From assembly GCA_013076295.1 (NCBI GenBank), contig RQOL01000767.1, positions 23,528 through 87,527 of the forward strand: 64,000 nt of DNA. Direction: 5' to 3'. Both the position numbers and the translations under genes were made by a program. How positions within the stretch are numbered: position 1 is the stretch's first letter; every line of letters begins with the position of its first letter. This DNA comes from Sanderia malayensis. Its lineage: Eukaryota > Cnidaria > Scyphozoa > Semaeostomeae > Pelagiidae. Shown here piece by piece: positions 36,901-46,907 of the stretch. The notes beneath the pieces were generated by a model that made no database searches, was not told the origin of the DNA, and saw only the letters and a program-made list of their open reading frames with translations.

Positions 36901-39277
36901 CTTCTTGGGGGACTGGGAAAGAGCCCTATTGGTGAAGGTATTTGAAATATGTTAGAGTTTATTTTTATTGTCACCAAAGCATCGACATGGAACTATTTTC
37001 ATATCATATTTATGAAACCCATACCAAGTAAAGTGAAGGAATCAATCCCACATTAAATCGGAAAGAAATTCTTTTTGCGTAGGAGATGGTGAGGCAGCAG
37101 TCTCTATAGCCTCGATTGGGCGAAACGTATCAACTCATGCAAGCAGTGCGAGGCTAAAACCCAGCATCTCATCAATGTCTCGCAAAGTTTCTTCATCATT
37201 GGCAAGGAAATCCATGGATGATCAAATATCAGAATATTTGGTAAAACAAATTTACTTATTACTTTCTTATTGTAGTTATCTTTTGTTATATTTTTATATG
37301 TATATGTATCATTTAAACTTGTTCTACGAATCACAGTTTCAAACTCATAGAGGAGTCACAACTGCTCTAAGAAATAGGTCAAGTAACTGACTATTGCAGC
37401 TTATTGTACAAGGACATGTATCTTCGTAGATCAACGTGATTCTATCGAATAATGATAATAATAATAATTATTATTATTTGATGTTTACGCAGCATCCCCC
37501 AGAGATAACAATACAAGATCGTTTGGAGACCATATGGAATCGACTGCGCATGCCTGAAAACCTCCGTTTGGATATGGCCATAAAATACAGCCTCGAAAGA
37601 AAAAGTGAAGATCTTGCACAAGTCAGTTCCAATTTTTCATTTTCTGCCCTCTTATGTTGCCGTATCGTTGTATAACTGACTTAGTTGTTAGATAAAGATT
37701 TGCTGTATAGAATGCACGCTCTTTATAGCCTGATTCTTCTATTTTTCTTCTATGCATTATGATTATATATGGTATGTATTTTTTGTTAAAATAGGCTATG
37801 GAATGTTGGGAAAATGCCACCCATAAAATAATTGAACGAGAAGAACTGATGAACATTTTAGAAAAATTTGAAAGAATCGCATCGGACCCCAATCGATTTT
37901 TTCAAAAAGGTTTGTCATTATAATTGAGCATAATTTACCATCATGTTCAACTAAATATTCAACTGGATATTCTCCTTTTCTCATACTTTGTCTTGCTTTA
38001 TTTCGATCTCTCTTATCTTTTCCATTCATTCATTTTCAATCTCGCATAACAAATGTATTGAATTACATGCATTTCTACGACTGCTGATCGAGATACGGTC
38101 CTGTAAATTCGACATTTTTTATCAAATAATCCCGGCTAGGAATCAGTTGGTCTTCTTTGGAATTATCTTAATCCAACTTGTTTCAAAAGAGAATTTAAGG
38201 AAACCTGTGAACTTTAACATTTTATCCTTTTTTGGATCTGTTGCAAATATGTCGCACCTTTTCATCAATTCTTCCATTCTAATCCATGTTTTCGTTTTTC
38301 ATTCCGTGGATTCAATCTTCATATAATTTCAAACACCTATCCATTCAATGCTATTGCACGCTATTTGCATAGTCTTTACTAATTAAACAATTTTCTATTA
38401 GGAATTAATTTTCGCATGTTATATCTTCTAATATTATGTTCTTGAATCTTACTTACTTTGAAGGGATTACTAGTCCTTTAAATAACTGTAAGTTTCCATT
38501 GAATCATTAATTAATTATATATCAATTACTATTTGTTTATAATAGGTCTACAAGGCTCGTCTCTAAACAGACTTGATGAGTCAAAATCAAGACAATGCAT
38601 CCACAAGGTTAGATAAACACTTCCGTATTCTCATTATTATTATGTCCTTTTAGATTGTTATATCAATTATCTTTTATGTGCATCATCTATATTGTGAAAT
38701 GTATATTATTTCAGAGGCTGAATCAACTTGACATAGCAGCCAAGAAAGCAGTGTTAAGAGTACAAAATGTTCTAAAAGATACTGTCACCTATGAGGTAAT
38801 TCAATTCAATCACCACTTAAGTAAATGTATTTCAAAGGAGATTTTAAAAATATTGATTTTTATTTACTTTTTACCGGCATACTGAATGCCTTCTAGGAAA
38901 AACTCTTTATTTGAAATTTTAAAGGATTAATATAATTGATATAATATTAATAATAAATTAGCAAAATAACAAAAGTTTATTTTTTATTTTTCATCACGGT
39001 CTCATTTGCCATTTTACGGATTTTTTGTGATAGTTAAATTACAATAATTGATAATAGTTATATTACAAGAACCTGGTATTTTAAATGAAATTATAGAATA
39101 TGAATGATTTTATTTAAGGGACGACCATATTTGGATAAATTATTACACGATAAAACTGAGATGCTTTACTGGCTGCAACAAGAGCGAAGGGCGACAAATA
39201 TTGAAAAGGCACAGGTCATGGAAGTAAATGGAAAAATTGCAGAGCTTCCACCAATTTCTACGCTGTCATTACTTTGA
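18922..39277 (+). CDS. CCDC87: CCDC87, coiled-coil sperm/cilia protein, about 30 small exons, with a DMRT gene in one intron
   Basis: The start exon (18922-18966) is followed by small, phase-compatible exons at 19627, 19799, 19977, 20219, 20428, 20653, 20921, 21149, 21333, 21790, 21981, 22149, 23277, 23441, 23651, 23899, 24181, 24717 and 25891-25995. After a 9.4-kb intron they resume at 35414, 35619, 35909, 36059, 36345, 36822, 37082, 37492, 37795, 38547, 38716 and 39118, with the stop at 39275-39277. Family matches to vertebrate CCDC87 as I recall it include an early RFY segment, [58 protein letters not shown] and [21 protein letters not shown]. The last exon before the long intron and the first after it match adjacent parts of the vertebrate protein, so they belong to one gene. 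CCDC87 is known mainly from testis, with a role in sperm function. The donor after the 35414 exon is unclear (no good GT directly after the conserved FDK). Polyadenylation signal aataaa near 39438. Confidence 0.85.
20107..20166. repeat. 23-bp tandem repeat next to a CCDC87 splice donor
   Basis: Two full units and one partial unit of gtagcgacgtgcccccttgg plus gtt begin 16 bases after the donor at 20091. Units differ by one or two bases. The repeat is GC-rich against an AT-rich intron. Confidence 0.75.
22552..22611. repeat. Imperfect direct repeat in a CCDC87 intron
   Basis: The segment ccggactgaagcatc followed by an A/T-rich tail ending in aaaagatat occurs twice, about 42 bases apart, inside the large intron between the exons at 22149 and 23277. 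Local duplication, no function visible. Confidence 0.5.
29349..29388. repeat. (GA)n microsatellite
   Basis: A run of gag/ga units with two interruptions, followed by ttatgaag. Simple sequence repeat in the large intron. Confidence 0.8.
30869..30922. repeat. Tandem duplication of a 25-base word
   Basis: The word starting cttatacctaattgtatcta is present at 30869 and again at 30898, separated by four bases (tagt). The copies are identical over 25 bases, so the duplication is recent. Confidence 0.75.
33269..33303 (+). promoter_or_regulatory. Candidate DMRT core promoter (TATA box plus initiator)
   Basis: TATAAA at 33269-33274 and an initiator match TCATTC at 33298-33303, whose A (33300) lies 31 bases from the first T of the TATA box, the standard spacing. 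The roughly 200 bases from here to the DMRT start codon contain no other ATG, so translation would start at 33498. Confidence 0.55.
33498..34880 (+). CDS. DMRT transcription factor with DM and DMA domains, nested in a CCDC87 intron
   Basis: Exon 1 (33498-33840) starts MDGASFMRF and holds a full DM zinc-finger domain: [24 protein letters not shown], then the recognition helix [16 protein letters not shown]. Exon 2 starts at 34069 (acceptor ctgtttag; phase fits) and contains a DMA domain, [18 protein letters not shown] followed by a Cys/Gly turn and KAVEIL. DM plus DMA is the DMRT3/4/5 (DMRTA) architecture, and such genes act in anterior neural and sexual development. The first frame stops at 34533-34535, but a second frame stays open to 34878 with a His-rich segment and FFECR-like cysteines (CFECRAP), suggesting one extra base near 34515-34530. 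A second one-base break near 34853 cuts off a possible C-terminal zinc ribbon. Polyadenylation signal aataaa near 35142. The DMRT subtype is left open. Confidence 0.85.
34881..35413. other. DMRT 3' UTR and rest of the CCDC87 intron
   Basis: AT-rich sequence with aataaa near 35142, followed by the polypyrimidine/tttcatag acceptor of the next CCDC87 exon at 35414. No exon seen. Confidence 0.5.
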
Positions 39278-39600
39278 AATTCACATCCATTGTTGATACA
39301 CAATCCTGGTAAGCTTTTTATATCGATATGTATTTCTTTTACATACTGTCATAAAAAACATACTGTCGGAAACGTTGTTGTATTGCAAAGGATTTGAAAG
39401 GAGAAGATAGACGTTGAGCCATCCACAGTTCATCTTTTCAATAAAATATGCAACATATTCACATAAAAGTAAAAATGCTTTTCTCGTGAAATATACAAAC
39501 ACACAATTTGTATAAATTGAAGATTAATATAAGTATCTAAGCTAAAACAATCATTCATTCATCGTTATATCAAAACAATTATTGTAGGTACACTAATCAC

Positions 39601-41887
39601 TCAGTTTTCAATGATATTTTCTTTACGGAATATCAATTGAACAGCTTCTAAAACATCATTGACAACATAACTTGGCATGGTCATACCTGCTTGATGCGGT
39701 GTATCTCTGTGTAAATGGTTAATTCCTTTTTGTGGGAAACTTCGTTCTATGGCAGATACACCTGTATTAACTAAAACTGATTCCATTGTTTTCACATCTG
39801 TGTTATTTAATTTCACTTTACAATAATCATCTTCATCGCATTTCGGACGATGTTCTTTGTGACTTTGCAAGTATTTTTGGTACAAATTTGCACCGTATAT
39901 GTCTGTGTCAAGATTGTCGCTAAAATAAACAAAACGTCATGTTACAAAACAAGAAACGATATTGGATGGGACACTTCTGCAGACAACCTTTTGATGGCAT
40001 CAACAAAATGCAATGCTGATGCAAGGAAACCAGAAAAACATCCATATAAAGGGAGTTCATTCAAGGGGTGTGTGCTGATAGGAACCAGGGGACCAGGGAT
40101 TGTGCCCTTTTATTGCCCCCTCCTATGCCTTTGCTGGGTTCATTAAACCAAAATGGTGTTCATTACACCAAAATAAACTCCCAACATATTAAGCCTCCTA
40201 ATCTAATAACATTAGGTGTGTGTTTATTTTCAAACAATTCTTACCCTATAGCATATATTCTTTGTAAACGTATTTCATTGCCATGCAGCTTTGCCGTTTC
40301 TTTGCGTAGGCAATCTTCTGCATATTTGTATGTGAATAAGTTTGGTTTTCCAAGAACTGATGTATATACCAAGTCATTTCCAGTCAATTTCTATTTAAAA
40401 AAAGGTCTTTAAATACCATCAAGAATCTATTCATCATACAAGTCTCCTAAACTGCAGTGGACAATTTTATCAGTGTGTGGCCACAACAGGGTGTGAAAGG
40501 AACATTTGGCATTGCTAGCATTCAGTATTAATTTAGTTCAGTCATAATTACTAACTTTATAGAGGCTCTCCAAGCAGCAAAGAAAGGCTCCATTCCCAAA
40601 TCTGAAATTGAAATGATTCATCATTTTACTTTACACTTTTCAACAATAAATAATAATGCACATTTTCATATTTTTAAATGCATGAATACCTTGGGTTAGG
40701 TGCCTCGCTCATCCATAGAAGATCAGGGTTAACAGCAATAATTGGAAGATTATCATTTGGTATAGATGAAAGAGGAGAACTTGGTGTGCCATTTGTTATC
40801 AACAAATCAATCAATATTTGTAAATGTGTTTCCCAATTTATTGGTTCACCCATCAATATGATACCTGATTTTCAAAAAAGAATTTTGCATTTCAAACTTG
40901 TATATTATTCAATTTTTACAAGCCATTATTGATTTTCATATTTTATTTTACCTTCAGCTTTGAGTAAGCCACAACTTCTATCAGGTGGCTAAAGTAAAAA
41001 TGAATGAATTTATTGATCAACATGTGATTTACATACCCCATTATTCCAGATGATAGTATCTTCATATTGCAAGCACTGTGTATATGTAACCTACCATATG
41101 GAGTCTTTTTCTTCTGTCATTCATGTCCAAATAAGGATAAGCATCATTGATTTCATCAATTGTTGACACATTAGTAAAACCACATCTTTATAACATCAAG
41201 GAAGAAGAAATATGACACATTTATGAAAATATTATTGCAATTTCAGCTGTGCAAGAAAAGTATATTTCAAATTGTAAGATGATACGAAGAGGCAACTTCT
41301 TGTAAAGGCCCTTGGCCAGATAGCACCACATGTTTGTCATGAAGAATATTCATATTTCTAAGAGGAGAATGAGATAAAACAATTTGCCTTGGCAAAACCT
41401 GCAACAAAATAACAGTCTGTTAAAAATAGCCTGTGCTACAAGACAACTGGTGTAAATCAATTAAAAATAATAAAAATAAATAAAATAAAATTATAGGTAC
41501 TGTATGGTGAAGTTGTCTTGTTAATATCTTTGCTTTGTGGTATTCGGTCTCACAACCACTATTAGTAAGAAATATAATTGGTATTTTTTTATCCATTATT
41601 TTCTGTATGGCCGTGACAGCAGATGGTATGACACGTCTGCCTCTTACCAGAACTCCATCTATGTCAAACATTATTCCAAATGCTGGAGGTTTTTTACACC
41701 TATCTAAGCCACTTTCAAACAGCATGTTTGATGCTTGATCAGGGATATTGACGTCGTGGCATTGTCCATCAACAGAATCTGTGAATTTAAATTTTGCACC
41801 AGATTCATGAGTTGAAAATGCCTGAACATGAACTCCAAGGCTCGCTGCACTTCCTTTTAGGCCTAATAGTAATCGTCGCTGCAACAT
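39601..41887 (-). CDS. HDHD5: HDHD5/CECR5, HAD-superfamily hydrolase-like protein
   Basis: Exons on the minus strand run from the ATG at 41887 (MLQRRLLLGLKG) to the stop at 39601-39603. In order: a basic, Ser/Leu-rich N-terminus typical of a mitochondrial presequence; the HAD motif I DIDGVLVRG in exon 1 (41887-41501); SHSPLRN and VLSGQGP (about 41400-41290); FTNVSTIDEIN..YPYLDM (about 41186); MGEPINWETHLQILIDLL and DLLWMSEAPNPR (40866-40690); FGNGAFLCCLESLYK (about 40600-40556); GKPNLFTYKYAED (about 40390-40250); DNLDTDIYGANLYQKYLQ and finally VVNDVLEAVQLIFRKE. These follow the whole length of vertebrate HDHD5/CECR5 as I recall it. The nucleophile Asp and the second Asp of motif I are present, so catalysis is possible; the substrate is unknown in the family. 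Tail-to-tail with CCDC87, about 320 bases apart. Confidence 0.88.
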
Positions 41888-44800
41888 TGCAATTCGCAAA
41901 TAAAACCAAATAGCTTAAAATGACAAAAACAATTTTGGCTTCTTTCAGTTCTATTTCATTTCGTGACCATCAAATAATGGGGCCAATATCAATTGTAATT
42001 GATCTTCCTCTTTGTTCCAAACAACACGTCGTCAACTTTTGATTTGAGGAATTGCGAATGAATCGCATTAAAGAAGCAATTTTCAATTGTTAATTGTCGT
42101 CATGGTTTGGTTTGGTTACATTTGCAAACTGTAAAAAAAACATTGCATGGTCAAATGTCTCTCGTCACAGAAGCTGAGGGCTTATTTTGGTGCATGCATT
42201 ATGTTGCATCATTCCATCAGAATGTTCCTCTTCTCCATTTACCAAAAAGTACGAACAAATTTTTTTCTCGATGATATTGGTTGAATATTTATCAGGAAGA
42301 ATATTGCAGACAGAACAAAGCATGAAATTATTAACCAATTTGGTGGAACGACTTGGTGAATTTGTGGCAATTGCATTGCATGCAAGGTATGTAAGTAAGG
42401 TCTCTTAGCCGGGCGTTGGCGAGAACTCTGGAACCACATTCAGATTTATGTTTAAAATCAGATTCAGATTCAATCATTTTCACCACATGCATCCATAATA
42501 ATAAATACAATTATATCCATGGTTGGTCTAAATTTAAGTCCCAAAGTTAATCCACAGTGCAAAATTCTACATTTAGGAAGATTTCTGTATTTCTGAAAGG
42601 TGGAGTTTGTATTTCCTTTTGCTTCTCAATTCAATTCATGTTTGGCAGTGACAAAAGTTAAAGAGAAGAACGATGAATTAAGGAAAATTAAGTTTTAAGG
42701 TGTAAAGAAGCTTTCTAAAAAAGTTTCGTACCATAAATAGGGTGAAAGCTAAGAAACTCTGGTACGAGGATTTTGCATAGTTTTTTTTATTAAAAAATGG
42801 GTGTACACAAGAGTGATTAGTCCACTTCAAATGAAAATGGTTCACAGTTTATTAACGCATGCGTATATAATACATTTCCCACGTGTGGTTTATATACAAG
42901 TTTAAATCTGATTTCAAGGCATTTCAATGTTTGCTTGGTGACCATTGTCTATACAAAATGCCACTGGAAGTTTTCATAACTTTTGTTGAAAGATTGCTGA
43001 TTTTATTTCGAAGTAGAGATCAGTTATTCTATTTGGCAAAACGAGGAAAGAGGGTGAGCTTTAGTGGCAGCTCTGTATATGGCATAGGACACCCCGGGGA
43101 AGATAGGGTTTCGCCTTTTTTTGGCGAAATTTTATTGGAACCGGTCATTTCTCATAAAAGTTTTCATTAATTTTTCACATTTTGTTGATTTTTATTATTT
43201 GAATGATAAAAGATTAACTGCTGAAGGCAAATACGAAACTTTTTACAAATGTTTCCAACCATTGGCAGTTAAAGCTCAACAGTCAGAACCTCTCATTTGA
43301 AAGTTATCGCTGCCTTCAACAATTATTGTTTGAATGACTGGCTTTTCTATCACCGATTTTATCTTATAGACATTCTGGCATTTTACATGTGGTAGCTTTC
43401 AATATGGGCATGCGCCGACGATTTCAATCATGCGCTGCAACATTAAATCTTGTCCAGCAGTTTTCAATTTTTTCCCAGTGTTTTTACTGTGTTGCATTGG
43501 GAATTCTTCTCGTGAAAATGATTGCCAAATTTGGTTGTATGAGTGACTTCCGCCCATGATGCTCTCTTCTCTAACTGCTCTTGCACGTGGTGGATCTTGT
43601 CTTTTGGTATTCAGTCGTCGAGAGAAGAACATGCAAGGGGTGTTGACCATGCACGAAGGTGAAACTACAAAGGTCAAAATCAACGAAAATAGAAGATTAT
43701 GTTTTGGCAGGAACAAGTTTTTTCTTATATCGAGTATTCTATTTTCATATCGCCACGTAAGTCTGCAGTTTATTGCTCTTGAAGCATCATTTATGCAGGT
43801 TTTTTGTTGCCTAAATAAAAATTGAACCTATTTAATTTTAGTGGTACTTCATTGAAGATTGCTGAAGAGAGATTGTCGATCTTCCTACATCAGTCAGTAA
43901 GTGTCAACTTATTGTAGCTTCATTTGTTATAAATATTTGTTGCTTTCTATATTGCATGAGTCTCATTTTTAGTATTAAAAACTATTTTAAATATTATTTG
44001 CTTAAATCTGTGGTACTTTAACTCTGATTTTTATTTTTAGGTGATATCACTGAACAAAGATGGCCCAAAGTCAAAGCTTTGAGGAGATGTCACGTAAATC
44101 CTTTCATATCCCTCCCATATCCTTCATTGTGCAGTGCATGAAGTGCATTATTATAACAAATTTTCTAGATTACCGTCCTATTTTTGTCGTTGAACTTAAC
44201 CGGGGTTGTTTAAATTTCTAGATAGCTGATTGCTGAAGTTAAAGGGCGATGGCCCAAGCACCACTGAAACTAAGTTAACTAGTGGATTTATTTCTATAAA
44301 ATTTCATTTATTTCCCTAGGAATGAGAAGCAGAAAAAGTCGAAGAAAGACCTCTGATTGAAATCATTACAAAGCTTGTGGGGAATTCTCGACAGCTGCGG
44401 TGGCGCACAAAGACATGGGCATGGTTGCTGCAGATGACTCCTGTATGAGCTGAGTCGACTATTCATCCTCTAATGGTTTATTTTGTGACAATTTATCACT
44501 GTTGGTAATACTAAAATAAAATCTTCCTTTTTCTTGTTGTTTGTATACGTATAGGTTATATGTAGTCAGTTGCGTTAGAGGGGTTGTCGGAGAATTGTTG
44601 TGTTGAAAAACTACGAGAAAACGATAATCACTGTGTGCTTCTTTGTGTGGTTTCTTTCTTAACCCATAATAAAAGAAACAGGAAACGACGTAAAGTTTTA
44701 TAACAGAAGTTCCATAATTTTTTACTTGCGACGGTCATTTGTCACTCCCTCCCACCTTTTCTAACTTATAAATTTTTTAATATAAATTCGATAATGTTAA

Positions 44801-46907
44801 AACATTGAACCTTCTATTCTTTACCAGATCAACATTAATACTCAGATAACATGAAGATGAATGACCTCGAATACAGTTGCATTTCTTTAACCACTCGATC
44901 AAAACCAATTATTATACAATACTTCAGTTTTAAATATAAGCGACGACATAAAAATAAAAACATATTCTCTTTCACCTTGCACGAACAAACAAGCCACGCA
45001 TAAGTAAGCGTTAAAAATTACACGTTTTTTTTTTTTATTAAAAACAACAACAAGGAAATATTGAAGAAATTTCGGAAACACGTTTTTCCTTTACGGATCA
45101 TCCACGTTTTTTTCTTCCTTTCCACCGCAACTTTTTTCATTAAATTAAGAAACTTTTAGAACTAAAATATGGCTAAAAATTAAAAAACTTTTACTACTAG
45201 GCCTTAAGCCAGGTTTCTTATAAAAAAAACGTGTAAATCGTTCACTTACGCTTCAGGTAATCTCCAAAAAGCAGATGCCTGGAAAAGTACAGAACCGTAT
45301 TACAAAATAGGCCGTTATTTAGAGGAAATAGAGCCTTCAACATAAGTAAACGTCGGGTTCATAGACTCAGTTATATATATTACTCTAGAAATAAGTTATC
45401 AGCTTCCTTTACTAACTAATTGTCATACCTCTTCTGTGCAGTTCACCAATTTCATTTGCGATGTCTTTTCAGTAAAACAAGGCAACGTCCGCATGATAAA
45501 TTCCCAGATAATATCAGCAACCACTTCACATGAAATTCAAATCAGAAAGAACCAAAATGGCATGGCACATCTTAATCTGCATAATTAATTATATTCACGC
45601 ACAAGTTCCTTAATTTCACCATAGTAACCACGCTTGAATGTAGTAGAGACTATCCTCGCGTGGATACATTCAACCAATCAGATGAAGACAAATAGCAATT
45701 TGCTTTCCTTTGTACGTAAGGCATTGTTGTCAAACATTAATGTATTATTTCCAGGATTACATAAGTATCTTGAATTAAAACACGTCCTTCACTGATATAG
45801 AGTCACCTTTTCTTTCACCAGAGAAAGATTTATGTGGGCCTCTTCAACATTCGTAAAGCGTGTTTCGCACAGACATTCCGTCAATTTTACAACATTTACT
45901 GTGCTCAGAATGATGCACAATCAATCAAGTTTTGAAAAAAATAACTTTATGCACGATTTCATTCACTCTCACCATGGCAATAACTTAAAAATGTTTACAC
46001 TCATCATTTCTAAGCCCATTCAATGCAGTGCAATGGACTCCGTTATATGTTACAAATAAGAGACTGTGACGACAACAGTCTCGTTGAAAAAAGAATGACA
46101 ATAAGAAAGAAAAAAACATTTTTAGCTCGGAAAGCGAAATTGGTTTTGCTCTACCAAAATTGATGTTTTCACAGTTAGTCTATGGGCTGATGACCTTTTT
46201 CGGTACGTAGGTAGTGCCCAATGCCCATGCCAGTTAAATATTTCATTGGAAATTCAGATTTCAGCGGTCGCATTATTCAATATGATTTGACTTGAATGAA
46301 TTTCTAATTGAAATGGAATGTTAAGAGAGATGAATCTGATTCTGAGCTGAGCTCCTAACTACATTTGTAGTTGACGGAAATCGTAAGGTTTTTGAAGGAT
46401 TAATGAGAAGAATGAAATTCGTCATTAAAACCCGAAATTCTGCATTTTGTTCAGCTGTTTAGCTGTTCTAATACACTTTATTTATATCAACAAAGCTTTG
46501 AAAATAACGTGGGATTGTTTTTTGTTGTGTCAACTATAATCGTTGTACAACTGTCGCGGTCAAATACAGGCATATAAACAAAAAATGAGAGAAAAGTTTG
46601 TCTGTTGTTTAACCTAAAGCATTGCTTATGCGATGACCTAAGTTTCAACTGGTATTGCATATTCAATCTATTGAGCGACTCAAATCTATTGTTATTTCAG
46701 CCAATCACAGTAAGAGATTACCTTGAAGGCGTTCTAAATAACTATCACCGGATAGTTTTGACCGAACACAATGAATACACCAGTTAAGGCATGTTCACTT
46801 CTTTAACTTTGAAAAGGGAAAGTTCAATATTGAAATAAAAAGAAGAAAATATTGGTTTAGATTGGCTTTATAAATGTTGTTCGTTTGATTACTGTCGTAG
46901 AAATGCG
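41888..46907. other. Intergenic region between HDHD5 and PCSK1
   Basis: Five kilobases between two divergently oriented genes. Open stretches of 60-105 codons occur in several frames but most lack an ATG, good splice sites or family similarity. An imperfect inverted repeat (about 45000-45030 and 45223-45252, both holding ttacacgttttttt or its complement) may be a decayed MITE. A TATAAA at 46870-46875 lies upstream of the PCSK1 start. Upstream exons of PCSK1 could be hidden here. Confidence 0.5.
45000..45252. repeat. Imperfect inverted repeat, possible decayed MITE
   Basis: The left end reads ataagtaagcg then ttacacg and a T run; the right end carries the reverse complement with several mismatches (A run, cgtgtaaatcg, cacttacgc). 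The word cacgttttt also recurs inside near 45077 and 45105. About 250 bases overall, no coding capacity. Family unknown. Confidence 0.35.

Noticed and set aside
42883..43170. 95-codon plus-strand open frame upstream of PCSK1
   Set aside because: Starts with GTG, has no family similarity and no splice context.
43399..43716. Minus-strand open frame with a hydrophobic start, dibasic sites and a G-K-K amidation-like motif, possibly a neuropeptide precursor
   Set aside because: The frame begins with TTG, not ATG, no in-frame ATG precedes the hydrophobic part, and no splice-compatible start was found. In an AT-rich region a 100-codon open frame is not strong evidence.
45832..46059. 75-codon plus-strand open frame with ATG
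   Set aside because: Histidine-rich, no similarity, no splice sites, isolated.
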